Source: Actinomyces radicidentis
GTDB lineage: Bacteria > Actinomycetota > Actinomycetes > Actinomycetales > Actinomycetaceae
DNA length: 64,000 nucleotides
Direction of reading: 5' to 3'
NCBI RefSeq assembly: GCF_001553565.1
Contig: NZ_CP014228.1
Span: 1,054,001 to 1,118,000, forward strand
In this document: one piece after another, positions 27,594 to 35,990 of the stretch
Layout: every line of letters starts with the position of its first letter
Position numbering within the stretch: the stretch's first letter is position 1
The notes under the pieces: model-generated
Told to the model about the DNA's origin: nothing
Seen by the model: the letters and a program-made list of their open reading frames with translations, nothing else
Database searches by the model: none
Translations under genes and position numbers: made by a program

Positions 27594-28382
27594 ATGCCCC
27601 CTCGCCCCAAGCTCCTCAACGCCGAGGTGCTCAAGGAAGCACGCAGCGACGTGCGCCAGTCACGCGACGAGAAACGACTCCGCAAGCGGGAGAACACCCG
27701 CGCGGCCCTCGTGCGCGCCGCCGCCGACGTCGTCGCCGCCAAGGGCCTCGAGGGCGCCCGCATCGACGACGTCGTCAAGGCCGCCGGCTTCACGCGCGGC
27801 GCCTTCTACTCCAACTACTCCTCCCTCGACGAGGTCCTCTCCGAGGCGATCATCGGGCGCTCCCAGGCGCTCATCGCCCGGGTCGAGGAGGTCGTCGCCG
27901 GGCTCGAGGGGGACGTCACCGTCGACGTCCTCATGGGCCTGCTCGACTCCATCCGCCCCGACGCCCGCACCATGTACCTCATCACCACCGAGTACACGCT
28001 GCGCCGGATGCGCCACCCCGAGACTCCCGAGATCCCCGTAGCCACCCGCGAGGAGTTCACGGCGACGCTGTCCGGGATCGTCGAGGACCTCCTGGCCCGC
28101 ATGGGGCGCCGCCCGCTCGTGCCGGCCTCCGCCGTCGCCGACGTCGTCGTCCTCTTCTTCCTCGACTCCATCTCCCAGGAGGCGGCCTCGACGCCGAGCG
28201 CCTCCAGCCTGGGGATGCGGCCCGACGACGCCCTGCGCTTCGTCATCAACGCGATCATCCTCGGCCTGTCCGTGCCCGTCGACGACGACGCCGAGCCGGC
28301 GGCCGACCTGGCCAGCATGGACCCGGCGATCCTCACCCGCCTCGCCGCGGCCGCCTCCTCCGAGGACTGCCCCCGCACCTGA
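27594..28382 (+). CDS. TetR-family transcriptional repressor
   Basis: A 262-residue regulator starting at ATG 27594 (GGAG 5 bases upstream). The N-terminal HTH reads TRAALVRAAADVVAAKGLEGA, then IDDVVKAAGFTRGAFYSNYSSLDEVL at about residues 40-90, the standard TetR DNA-binding domain. The C-terminal helices form the ligand/dimer domain and include a 15-residue stretch rich in large hydrophobics (ADVVVLFFLDSIS). It is divergent from the MMPL-YhgE operon with a 13-bp-arm palindrome between them. This suggests autoregulation and control of that exporter. The effector is unknown. Confidence 0.9.
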   Translation: MPPRPKLLNAEVLKEARSDVRQSRDEKRLRKRENTRAALVRAAADVVAAKGLEGARIDDVVKAAGFTRGAFYSNYSSLDEVLSEAIIGRSQALIARVEEVVAGLEGDVTVDVLMGLLDSIRPDARTMYLITTEYTLRRMRHPETPEIPVATREEFTATLSGIVEDLLARMGRRPLVPASAVADVVVLFFLDSISQEAASTPSASSLGMRPDDALRFVINAIILGLSVPVDDDAEPAADLASMDPAILTRLAAAASSEDCPRT

Positions 28383-28394
28383 CGCTGCACCCAC

Positions 28395-28454
28395 CGAGAT
28401 CGGGACATCGTGACCCCGAGATCGGGACATCGTGACCTCGCGATCGTCCCGGCT
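28395..28454. repeat. 22-bp tandem repeat downstream of tetR
   Basis: CGAGATCGGGACATCGTGAC occurs at 28395 and again at 28417, a 22-bp period. A degenerate third unit (CGCGATCGTCCCGG) follows. The core CGAGATCGGGAC is the same as in the nested palindrome at 21753-21841. The block starts 13 bp after the tetR stop, so it may serve transcription termination. Confidence 0.7.
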
Positions 28455-28523
28455 CCAACGGACCGCCCCAGCCGTGGACACCTGACCGAGCTCAGCGGCA
28501 GCGCGGGTCAGTAGGGTCGGGGC

Positions 28524-29270
28524 ATGACCGCCACCGAGCCCCGCCCCGTCGCCGCCGTCGTCCTCGCCGCCATGCCCGAGGAGGCGCAGCCCTTCCTCGA
28601 CGCCCTGCCCCGGCTCGAGGACGCGCCCGCCGTCGAGCTCCTCGGCGACGCCGCGCAGGCCGTGGGCCTCGACCTCGACGGCCGCGAGGTCCTCCTCGTG
28701 CGCACCGGCATCGGGCTCGTCGCGGCCGCGAGCGCGCTGGCCGCCGCGCTCCTCCAGGTGCGCCCCGAGGTCGTCGTCTCCGCGGGCACCACCGGCGGGC
28801 TCGGCCGCGCCGTCGAGGTCGGGGACGTCTGCGCCTCGACGACCCTCGCCTACAACGACGTCGACGCCACCGCCTTCGGCTACGACCTCGGCCAGACCCC
28901 GGGCCAGCCGGCCGTCTTCCTCGGCGACGAGGGCCTCCTCGCGCTCGTCCAGGAGCGCGCCGAGGGGGCACTGCGCGCCGCGACCCCGACCTCGGGCGGC
29001 GCCCACGTGCACACCGGGCAGATGCTCGCGGGCGGCTCCTTCGTCACGGCGGCGAACGTCGCGGACACGCGCGAGCTCTTCCCCGGCGCGGTGAGCACGG
29101 ACATGGAGTCGACGGCGCTCGCCCAGGTGGCGACGACGGCCGGCGTCCCCTTCGCCTCGGTGCGCGGGGTCTCCGACCTGTGCGGCCCGGAGGCCGGTCA
29201 GGACTTCCACATCGGCGCCGACGAGGCGGCGGCGCGCTCGGCCGCCGTCGTCCTCGCTCTGCTGCGCTGA
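28524..29270 (+). CDS. mtnN: 5'-methylthioadenosine/S-adenosylhomocysteine nucleosidase
   Basis: A 248-residue cytosolic purine nucleosidase that hydrolyses MTA and SAH to adenine plus the ribosyl thio-sugar. Signatures in order are the VVLAAMPEEAQPFL start strand, LLVRTGIGLVAAASALAAAL, VVSAGTTGGLG and the substrate segment VSTDMESTALAQVA with the ribose-binding ME pair. SVRGVSDLCG carries the catalytic Asp. The S-ribosylhomocysteine formed is the LuxS substrate. A futalosine hydrolase is the main alternative within the family, but the ME and SD motifs fit MTAN. It stands alone between tetR and a convergent small gene. Confidence 0.88.
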   Translation: MTATEPRPVAAVVLAAMPEEAQPFLDALPRLEDAPAVELLGDAAQAVGLDLDGREVLLVRTGIGLVAAASALAAALLQVRPEVVVSAGTTGGLGRAVEVGDVCASTTLAYNDVDATAFGYDLGQTPGQPAVFLGDEGLLALVQERAEGALRAATPTSGGAHVHTGQMLAGGSFVTAANVADTRELFPGAVSTDMESTALAQVATTAGVPFASVRGVSDLCGPEAGQDFHIGADEAAARSAAVVLALLR

Positions 29271-29390
29271 GGCGGGGCCCAGGGCGGGGCGGGGAGGCCC
29301 GCCGAAGGCGTGGACGGGCTTGGCGGGAGCGGCCCGAGGAACGAGGACCGCGGATGGTAGCCGAGGCGGACCTCCCCGCCCCGTCCTCCC

Positions 29391-29699
29391 TCAGCCCTCG
29401 GCATCGAGGATGGCGTTGACGCGGTCGACCTTGGCGGTGAGCTGACCGTCCCAGCCGGGGCGGATGTCCGCCTTCATGACGAGCGCGACGCGGGGGCTGA
29501 CCTCGGCCACCGCCATCGTCGCCTCCTTGACGACGGCCATGACCTCGTCCCACTCCCCCTCGAGGGTCGTGAACATCGAGGTGGTCTCGTTGGGCAGGCC
29601 GGAGTCGCGCACCACCTTGATGGCGCGGGCGACGGCCGCGGAGACGGAGCCGTCGGGGTCGTCGGTGGTGGTGGGGGACACGGAGAAGGCGAGGAGCAT
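29391..29699 (-). CDS. MTH1187/YkoF-type thiamine-binding family small protein (UPF0045)
   Basis: A 102-residue protein starting at ATG 29699 (LLAFSVSPTTTDD). The pattern fits the UPF0045/MTH1187 ferredoxin-like fold: an initial beta strand, VARAIKVVRDSGLPNETTSMFTTLEG, WDEVMAVVKEATMAVAE, then SPRVALVMKADIRPGWDG and a closing helix. Some members bind thiamine or related ligands. It shares the minus strand with the transporter upstream (17 bp gap), which suggests one transcript. Its physiological role is unproven. Confidence 0.8.
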   Translation of the reverse strand: MLLAFSVSPTTTDDPDGSVSAAVARAIKVVRDSGLPNETTSMFTTLEGEWDEVMAVVKEATMAVAEVSPRVALVMKADIRPGWDGQLTAKVDRVNAILDAEG

Positions 29700-29716
29700 G
29701 CCCCCATGGTGCCCCC

Positions 29717-31303
29717 TCACAGCGCGACGAGCACCTGGACCATGACGATCTTGACGACGATCGCCAGGGCGAAGAGGGTCGCGTAGCCGGCCTCGACCCG
29801 CTCGTCGTCGCGCTTGGACAGGGCGAAGGCGAGGATCGCCGGCTGCCCGACGAGCCCGGCCAGGCCCCCGGCGGCCCGCGGCGCGCTCACGCCGGCCCAC
29901 TTGGCGCCCGCGAGCAGGACGACGGCGTTGACGACGACGATGAGCGCGGACAGCCCGCCGACAGCCAGCCCCGTCAGGGAGAAGGCGCTCGCCGCGAAGG
30001 CCTGCCCGGAGGCGAGCCCGATGGCCGCGAGGAAGAAGAGGAGCCCGAGCTGGCGGATGGTCGCGTTGGCGGCGTGCGGGAGGACCCAGACGAAGGGGCC
30101 GGTGCGCTCCACCCATCCGAGCACCATGCCGACGACGAGCGGCCCCGCGGCCACGCCGAGCTTGAGAGTGATGCCGCCGGGCAGCGGGACGGGGACGAGC
30201 CCGACGAGGACGCCGAGCGCCATGCCGAGCCCCACGGAGAAGGCGTCGATCTGGGAGATGGACTTCTCGGAGTCGCCGAAGAAGTCGGCGGCGTCCTCGA
30301 GGCGGCCGGAGGGGACGACGGCGAGGACGCGGTCCCCGAACTCGAGGACGAGGTCGTCGCGGGCGAGGAGGTCGAGGTCGCCGCGCTTGACGCGGGTGAC
30401 GGTGCCCTGGAAGCGGTCGTGCATGTCGAGCTCGCCGATCGTCATGCCGGCGACGCGGGTGGAGGAGACGGTGAGGCGGCGGTAGTCGACGACGGTGCGG
30501 TCCTTGGCGAGGCAGCGGTTGAAGCCGGTGCCGAGGTCGTGCACGGCCTCCTCGATGGCGCCGGGCGCCCCGACGATGACGACCTTGTCCCCGGGCAGGA
30601 GCTCCTCGCCGGGGTGGACGACGCGGGTGACGCCGTCGCGCTCGAGGTAGGAGATGCGGATGCGGTTCTCCTTGAAGGCGCGCATCTCGGTCAGCCGCAC
30701 CTTCTGGAGGAGGTAGACGCTCGTGGCGGTGATGCCGTCGGCGGAGGCGGGGCGCGGATCGCGGCGGGCGGGCCAGGGGCGGTTGATGACGACGGAGACG
30801 ATGATGATGGCGACGGCGACGCCCACCGGGTAGGCGAGGGCGTAGCCGACGCTCGGCTCCTGGTTGCCGGCGGCCTCGATGGCGGCGTCGAGCACCGGGG
30901 AGGTGAGCGCCCCGGCGTAGGCGCCGGAGTCCATGGCGGCGCTGACCCCGGTGAGGTGGGAGTAGAGGGCCCCGGCCCCGCCGGCGACGACGAGCGCGGC
31001 GACGCACAGGCTCATGAGGGGCAGCTGCCGCTTGAGGTCGCGGAAGAAGGTGCCACCGGCCCCGATGCCGACCGTGTAGCAGAACAGGCCGAGGCCGAGC
31101 GCGCGCAGGAGCTCGAGGTTCGCGCCGAGGCGCGGGTCGAGGGCGCCGACGGCGAGGCCGACGAAGAGCGCGCCGGCGGCGCCGAAGCGGATGGGGCCGA
31201 GTGGGATCTGCCCGACGGCGGTGCCCAGGCCGATGACGAGGAAGACGGTGAGCAGGGGCGCCGAGACGAGGAGGTCGACCACTGGGGAGAGGAGGTCGTG
31301 CAC
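29717..31303 (-). CDS. AspT/YidE-family aspartate:alanine exchanger-type transporter with RCK_C domains
   Basis: A 528-residue integral membrane protein. About five N-terminal helices (LLTVFLVIGLGTAVGQIPLGPIRFG, GLGLFCYTVGIGAGGTFF) precede a central cytosolic section of about residues 195-345. That section has two TrkA-C-like domains (TSVYLLQKVRLTEM...GDKVVIVGAPG and ...VLEFGDRVLAVVP). A second set of five to six helices follows (LGMALGVLVGLVP, LGLLFFLAAIGLASGQAF). This duplicated layout is typical of the AAEx/YidE/YbjL family. The transported solute, either an amino acid or a dicarboxylate, cannot be inferred. It is probably co-transcribed with the small protein downstream. Confidence 0.88.
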   Translation of the reverse strand: MHDLLSPVVDLLVSAPLLTVFLVIGLGTAVGQIPLGPIRFGAAGALFVGLAVGALDPRLGANLELLRALGLGLFCYTVGIGAGGTFFRDLKRQLPLMSLCVAALVVAGGAGALYSHLTGVSAAMDSGAYAGALTSPVLDAAIEAAGNQEPSVGYALAYPVGVAVAIIIVSVVINRPWPARRDPRPASADGITATSVYLLQKVRLTEMRAFKENRIRISYLERDGVTRVVHPGEELLPGDKVVIVGAPGAIEEAVHDLGTGFNRCLAKDRTVVDYRRLTVSSTRVAGMTIGELDMHDRFQGTVTRVKRGDLDLLARDDLVLEFGDRVLAVVPSGRLEDAADFFGDSEKSISQIDAFSVGLGMALGVLVGLVPVPLPGGITLKLGVAAGPLVVGMVLGWVERTGPFVWVLPHAANATIRQLGLLFFLAAIGLASGQAFAASAFSLTGLAVGGLSALIVVVNAVVLLAGAKWAGVSAPRAAGGLAGLVGQPAILAFALSKRDDERVEAGYATLFALAIVVKIVMVQVLVAL

Positions 31304-31406
31304 GGGCTCAGCCTACGGGCCGCCGCCTGCGGGCCGCCTCCTGCGAGCACCGACCGTGACCGCCGGCGGCGCCGGCTCAGGCGGCGCCGGGGCCCGACAG
31401 ACGCGC

Positions 31407-32093
31407 TCAGGCGTCGGGCGTCGTCGTCCCGACGGCGCGCCCCGCGCGCACGTCCGCGAGCGCGGCGTCGACCATGGCGTGCAGGGTGGCGATGTCGGCG
31501 TCGTTCGAGGCGAGGTCGAGGCGCTCGGTGTCGACGGTGAGGACCTGGGAGGCGGAGTAGGAGTTGTAGACCCAGTCGTCGTAGCCGGACCACAGGCGCC
31601 GGTAGTACTCGACGAGGGAGTCGTCCTGCTCGAAGTCGCGGCCGCGGGCGGCGATGCGGCCCATGAGGACGTCGAAGGGGGCGCGCAGGTAGACGAAGAG
31701 GTCGGGGGACTTCTTGGGGAGCTCGTCGATCTCCTCGATCATGTTGTCGAGGAGGTTCTCGTAGAGGGCGAACTCGTCGGGGCTGATGCGGCCGAGGTCG
31801 GTGTTGACCTTCGCGAAGTACCAGTCCTCGTAGATGGAGCGGTCCAGGACGTTGTCGTCGTGGACCATGGCGCGCTTGATGGAGCGGAAGCGGGAGGAGA
31901 GGAACTCCAGCTGCAGCATGAAGGGGTAGCGGCGGGCCTCCTGCTCCTCAGGCGGGGCCGTGTAGAACAGCGGCAGGATCTTGGAGGAGGTGACGTCCTC
32001 GTAGAAGACCTCGGAGCCGAGGTGCTCGCCCAGGAGACGGGCCGTCGTCGTCTTGCCGGCGCCGATGGCGCCTCCCACCACGATCACCGACAC
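31407..32093 (-). CDS. Deoxynucleoside kinase (dNK/dGK family)
   Basis: A 228-residue cytosolic kinase for nucleoside salvage, starting at GTG 32093 (SVIVVGGAIG). Walker A GGAIGAGKT spans residues 7-15. FYEDVTSSKILPLFY and RRYPFMLQLEFLSSRF form the substrate pocket, and NVLDRSIYEDWYFA carries the DRS motif. A lid segment, RIAARGRDFEQDD, follows. These match the Drosophila dNK/bacterial dAK-dGK group. Which base is preferred is not evident. It diverges from the phosphoribosyltransferase gene, another nucleotide-salvage enzyme, across about 230 bp. Confidence 0.9.
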   Translation of the reverse strand: MSVIVVGGAIGAGKTTTARLLGEHLGSEVFYEDVTSSKILPLFYTAPPEEQEARRYPFMLQLEFLSSRFRSIKRAMVHDDNVLDRSIYEDWYFAKVNTDLGRISPDEFALYENLLDNMIEEIDELPKKSPDLFVYLRAPFDVLMGRIAARGRDFEQDDSLVEYYRRLWSGYDDWVYNSYSASQVLTVDTERLDLASNDADIATLHAMVDAALADVRAGRAVGTTTPDA

Positions 32094-32216
32094 GACCTCA
32101 TCTTCCTGCGTAGGGCACGGGGGTGCGGCACCCGGGTCGGTGCCGCGGCCCCGCGAGCGTAGGGGGCGCCGGGCGCCGGGCGGAAGACGCGGCTGCGTGA
32201 GATGCGTCGGGGTGGG

Positions 32217-32282
32217 CCTCCCGGGGCCCGGGCCTCCCGGGGCCCGGGCGTGCGGCGGGCCCGGGCGTGCGGCGGGCCCGGG
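32217..32282. repeat. Two adjacent tandem duplications in a promoter region
   Basis: CCTCCCGGGGCCCGGG is repeated twice (32217-32232, 32233-32248). It is followed directly by CGTGCGGCGGGCCCGGG repeated twice (32249-32265, 32266-32282). Both units contain the palindrome CCCGGG. The block lies 40 bp upstream of the phosphoribosyltransferase start. It looks like slippage-prone DNA rather than a defined operator. Confidence 0.75.
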
Positions 32283-32321
32283 CGTCGCGGTCCCACCGGC
32301 GGGGCCGCTACGATCGGGAGG

Positions 32322-32966
32322 GTGAGCGACGAGCAGAGCACGACCACCCGCAAGCCCTTCGACGACGGCGCCACCTCCGACGCCGCCCCCGACCGCGAGG
32401 AGCTCACCTGGGAGCTCTTCGGCCAGGCGGAGCGCGAGCTCTCCGCGCAGATCGTCGCCTCCGGGTGGATCCCGGACCTCATCATCGCCATCGCCCGCGG
32501 CGGCCTCATCCCCGCCGGCGCCATCGGCTACGCGATCGGCATCAAGGCCATGGGCGCGATGAACGTGGAGTTCTACACGGGCATCGGCCAGACCCTCGAG
32601 GAGCCCGTCATCCTGCCCCCGCTCATGGACGCCTCCGAGCTGCCCGGCAAGAAGGTCCTCGTCGTCGACGACGTCGCCGACTCCGGCAAGACGCTCAAGA
32701 TGGTCATGGAGCTCCTCCGGCACCAGGGCCTCGACCTGGGCGGCGAGTCCGTGCCGGTCGACGCCCGCTCGGCCGTCATCTACAGGAAGCCCCGCAGCGT
32801 CTTCGAGCCCGACTACTGCTGGCGCGAGACCGACAAGTGGATCAACTTCCCCTGGTCGGTGCTGCCGGTCATCACGCCCGCCTCCGTCGCGGCGCAGGCC
32901 GGGACGGCTGCCGCCGAGGCGGACCAGGAGGCGGCCGACCAGGCCGACGCCCGCGCCCAGGACTGA
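32322..32966 (+). CDS. Phosphoribosyltransferase (purine/xanthine-type PRTase)
   Basis: A 214-residue type I PRTase. GTG 32322 follows GGGAGG. The sequence has LIIAIARGGLIPAGAIGYAIGI near residue 55, a flexible-loop region, and the PRPP-binding signature KVLVVDDVADSGKTLKMVM near residue 115. It then has YRKPRSVFEPDYCWRETDKWINFPW, the hood typical of purine or xanthine PRTases. The C-terminal 30 residues are Ala/Asp-rich and not conserved. It most likely converts a free purine base plus PRPP to a nucleotide. A kinase for deoxynucleoside salvage is divergent next door. A perfect hairpin follows the stop. Confidence 0.87.
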   Translation: MSDEQSTTTRKPFDDGATSDAAPDREELTWELFGQAERELSAQIVASGWIPDLIIAIARGGLIPAGAIGYAIGIKAMGAMNVEFYTGIGQTLEEPVILPPLMDASELPGKKVLVVDDVADSGKTLKMVMELLRHQGLDLGGESVPVDARSAVIYRKPRSVFEPDYCWRETDKWINFPWSVLPVITPASVAAQAGTAAAEADQEAADQADARAQD

Positions 32967-32986
32967 CGCGGCGCTCCACCAGGCTC

Positions 32987-33026
32987 ACGGCGCCCGCCGC
33001 CCCCTTCGCGGGGCGGCGGGCGCCGT
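32987..33026 (+). terminator. Hairpin terminator after the phosphoribosyltransferase gene
   Basis: Arms ACGGCGCCCGCCGCCCC (32987-33003) and GGGGCGGCGGGCGCCGT (33010-33026) pair perfectly over 17 bp with a 6-base loop, 20 bp after the stop. There is no clear U run, as is usual in high-GC actinobacteria. Confidence 0.75.
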
Positions 33027-33163
33027 CGTCGTCCCACCCGTCCGGCCGACACGGAGCGGCCCTCAACCGCCCGAATGTCAGACATCCTCCTGCGCGTCCC
33101 CTAGACTTCTCCCTGTCCGCGCGGCCCCACGCGCAATCCCGAGCTCCCAAAGGCGGAAGCACC

Positions 33164-35533
33164 ATGGATACCCAGGAACAGCAGGCGCTGCCCGCGTACA
33201 CCGCGGAGGAAGAGCGCTACGTCATCAGGAACAAGGCAGGCGTCCCCGTCGGCGTCCGCCCCCACCACACGTGGACCCCGCGGTCGATCGCCACGTGGGT
33301 GGTCATCACCGCGCTCGGCGTGCTGGGCTGGTGGATGCTCGCCGTCGTGCGCGGCGAGAACGTCAACACCGTGTGGTTCGTCGTCACGGCCGTGTGCACC
33401 TACGCGATCGGCTACCGCTTCTACGCGCTCTACATCCAGCGCACCATCATGCGGCCCGACGACTCCAACGCCACCCCGGCCGAGCGCATCAACAACGGCC
33501 GCGACTTCGACCCCACGCACCGCGTCGTCCTCTACGGCCACCACTTCGCCGCCATCGCCGGCGCCGGCCCGCTCGTCGGCCCCGTCCTCGCCTCCCAGAT
33601 GGGCTACCTGCCCGGGACGCTGTGGATCATCCTCGGCGTCGTCCTCGCCGGCGCCGTCCAGGACATGCTCGTCCTGTTCTTCTCGATGCGCCGCGGCGGC
33701 CGCTCGCTCGGCCAGATGGCCACCGACGAGATCGGCCGGATCGGCGGCGTCGTCGCCACCGTCGTCGTCCTCGTCATGCTCATGATCGTCCTCGCGGTCC
33801 TCGCCATGGTCTGCGTCAACGCGCTGGCCGAGTCCCCCTGGGGCGTCTTCAGCGTCGGCATGACCATCCCGATCGCCATCTGCATGGGCCTGTGGCTGCG
33901 CTTCGTCCAGCCCGGCAAGATCACCCAGGTCTCGCTCGTCGGCTTCGCCATCCTCATCGGCGTCATCATCGGCGGGCGCTGGGTCGCCGAGTCCTCCTTC
34001 GGCCAGTACCTCCACCTGTCCCCCACGACCCTCGTGTGGGCCATGATCGTCTACGGCTTCCTCGCCGCGGTCCTGCCCGTGTGGGTCCTGCTCACCCCGC
34101 GCGACTACCTGTCCACCTTCATGAAGGTCGGCACGATCGTCGTCCTCGCCGCCGGCATCCTCATCGTGCGACCCGTCGTGCAGATGGCCGCCGTCACCGA
34201 GTTCGCCACCAACACCGCCGGCCCCGTCTTCGCCGGCAAGCTCTTCCCCTTCCTCTTCATCACGATCGCCTGCGGCGCCCTGTCCGGCATGCACGCCACG
34301 GTCTCCTCGGGCACGAGCCCCAAGATGATCCAGAAGGAGTCCCAGGTCCGCATGATCGGCTACGCCGGCATGCTCATGGAGTCCTTCGTCGCGATCATGG
34401 CGCTCGCCGCCGCCGTGTCCCTCTCCCCCGGCATCTACTTCTCCATGAACACCTCCGAGGCGACCATGGACAAGCTCGCCGGGGACGACGTCGTCGCCAC
34501 CGCCCAGTCCCGCGAGGACGTCGCGGCCGCCGCCGTCGCCAACATGGGCGTCACCGACGCCCACGGCGACTCCCTCATGCCCGTGTGGGAGTCCTGGGAC
34601 GAGAACGGCACCCCGGCGACCTACACCGGCGCGGACGCCCTCAAGCAGGTCGCCTCCGACGTCGGCGAGCCGAGCGTCATCTCCCGCACCGGCGGCGCCC
34701 CCACGCTCTCCGTGGGCATGGCGCACATCCTCCACCAGATCGGCGGAGGCCGGACCATGATGGGCTTCTGGTACCACTTCGCCATCATGTTCGAGGCGCT
34801 GTTCATCCTCTCCGCCGTCGACGCCGTCACCCGCGTGGCCCGCTTCCAGCTGGGCGACGCCCTGGGCAACGTCTGGCCGAGGTTCAAGGACCCGTCCTGG
34901 CACGTCGGCGCCTGGGCCACCACCGCCGTCGTCGTCGCCGCCTGGGGCTCCCTGCTCCTCATGGGCGTGACCGACCCGCGCGGCGGCATCCAGACGCTCT
35001 ACCCGCTGTTCGGCATCGCCAACCAGCTCATCGCGGCGGTCGCGCTGCTCCTGTGCCTCGTCATGACCGTGCGCAAGGGCTACCTCAAGCACGCCTGGAT
35101 CCCGGCGCTGCCGCTCGTGTTCGACACGGTCGTCACCTTCACGGCGTCGTGGCAGAAGATCTTCTCGACCGACCCACGCGTGGGCTACTTCCAGCAGTGG
35201 CGCGACGCGAAGGCCCTCCTGCCGACGCTCACCGACGCGCAGGCCGTCTCCGACACCCAGGCGGTCATCCGCAACACGATGATCCAGGGGACGCTGTCGA
35301 TCGTCTTCCTCGTCATGGTCGCCTTCGTCATGGTGTGCGCCTGCATCACGATGATCCGCTCCGTGCGCGCGGGTGACACGAAGACCTCGGAGGACCCGTA
35401 CCAGGAGTCGAACTTCTACGCGCCCGAGCACCTCTTCGCCTCGAAGCTGGAGAAGAAGCTCGTCACCGAGTACGAGGTCGTCGGCGATCCGGCCCTCATC
35501 CCGGGGAGCGGTCACGCGAAGGCGGAGGCCTGA
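33164..35533 (+). CDS. cstA: CstA-family carbon starvation protein / pyruvate-type transporter
   Basis: A 789-residue polytopic membrane protein starting at ATG 33164 (DTQEQQALPAYTAEEE). About 16 helices are visible. The family signature is GHHFAAIAGAGPLVGPVLASQMGY in two adjacent blocks near residue 125, followed by GAVQDMLVLFFSMRRGGRSL. ACGALSGMHATVSSGTSPKMI and FGIANQLIAAVALLLC come further on. Relatives (BtsT, CstA) import pyruvate or peptides under starvation. The 83-residue YbdD-type gene 3 bp downstream is its usual partner, which supports the CstA assignment. The C-terminal 60 residues are cytosolic. Confidence 0.95.
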   Translation: MDTQEQQALPAYTAEEERYVIRNKAGVPVGVRPHHTWTPRSIATWVVITALGVLGWWMLAVVRGENVNTVWFVVTAVCTYAIGYRFYALYIQRTIMRPDDSNATPAERINNGRDFDPTHRVVLYGHHFAAIAGAGPLVGPVLASQMGYLPGTLWIILGVVLAGAVQDMLVLFFSMRRGGRSLGQMATDEIGRIGGVVATVVVLVMLMIVLAVLAMVCVNALAESPWGVFSVGMTIPIAICMGLWLRFVQPGKITQVSLVGFAILIGVIIGGRWVAESSFGQYLHLSPTTLVWAMIVYGFLAAVLPVWVLLTPRDYLSTFMKVGTIVVLAAGILIVRPVVQMAAVTEFATNTAGPVFAGKLFPFLFITIACGALSGMHATVSSGTSPKMIQKESQVRMIGYAGMLMESFVAIMALAAAVSLSPGIYFSMNTSEATMDKLAGDDVVATAQSREDVAAAAVANMGVTDAHGDSLMPVWESWDENGTPATYTGADALKQVASDVGEPSVISRTGGAPTLSVGMAHILHQIGGGRTMMGFWYHFAIMFEALFILSAVDAVTRVARFQLGDALGNVWPRFKDPSWHVGAWATTAVVVAAWGSLLLMGVTDPRGGIQTLYPLFGIANQLIAAVALLLCLVMTVRKGYLKHAWIPALPLVFDTVVTFTASWQKIFSTDPRVGYFQQWRDAKALLPTLTDAQAVSDTQAVIRNTMIQGTLSIVFLVMVAFVMVCACITMIRSVRAGDTKTSEDPYQESNFYAPEHLFASKLEKKLVTEYEVVGDPALIPGSGHAKAEA

Positions 35534-35536
35534 GCG

Positions 35537-35788
35537 ATGGCGCCCAGCGGCACCGCGGGCGGGACGCGGGGGACGACGGCGGCGACGCCGTCGGCCGGCT
35601 CCCGTGTCCGCTCGCGCCTCGCGCAGGCCCGTGGGCTGTGGCGGGACTTCACGGGTGAGTCGGCCTACGACCGCTACGTGGAGCGGCACCGCCGCGAGCA
35701 TCCGGACCACCCGCCCATGAGCGAGCGCGAGTGGTGGCGGGCGAAGGCCGACTACGACGAGTCCAACGTCCAGGCCCGCTGCTGCTGA
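35537..35788 (+). CDS. YbdD/YjiX-family small protein, CstA partner
   Basis: An 83-residue protein whose ATG lies 3 bp after the cstA stop, so it is translationally linked. After 28 low-complexity residues the family core appears: LAQARGLWRDFTGESAYDRYVERHRREHPDHPP in consecutive pieces, then MSEREWWRAKADYDESN and a Cys-Cys end. YbdD/YjiX proteins accompany CstA and BtsT across bacteria and are probably needed for transporter function. A strong hairpin follows at 35803-35842. Confidence 0.93.
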   Translation: MAPSGTAGGTRGTTAATPSAGSRVRSRLAQARGLWRDFTGESAYDRYVERHRREHPDHPPMSEREWWRAKADYDESNVQARCC

Positions 35789-35802
35789 GCGCCGCACCCG
35801 CC

Positions 35803-35842
35803 ACGACGCCCGCCGTTCCCCCGAGGGAACGGCGGGCGTCGT
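35803..35842 (+). terminator. Hairpin terminator of cstA-ybdD
   Basis: An 18-bp perfect stem (ACGACGCCCGCCGTTCCC at 35803-35820, its complement at 35825-35842) with a CCGA loop lies 14 bp after the ybdD stop. Confidence 0.85.
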
Positions 35843-35852
35843 CGTGCGTGAC

Positions 35853-35979
35853 TCGTGGTCGGTTTTCGCGCTTTCTGAACCGCCGGTGAGTGCCGGATCC
35901 CGCAGATCGGCGCGATGACGCGGGCGCACCCGCTCTCAGCGCCGGCCGGATGGCCGGAAGGTGCGAGAACCGACCACGA
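35853..35979. repeat. 127-bp inverted-repeat element of a second type
   Basis: Left arm TCGTGGTCGGTTTTCGCGC (35853-35871) and right arm GTGCGAGAACCGACCACGA (35961-35979) are reverse complements at 17 of 19 positions, enclosing 89 bp. Size and architecture resemble the 124-bp family, but the arm sequence is different. It ends 11 bp before copy C of that family. The gap 35789-36173 holds only this element, copy C and two terminators. Confidence 0.65.
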
Positions 35980-35990
35980 ACGACACCGAC

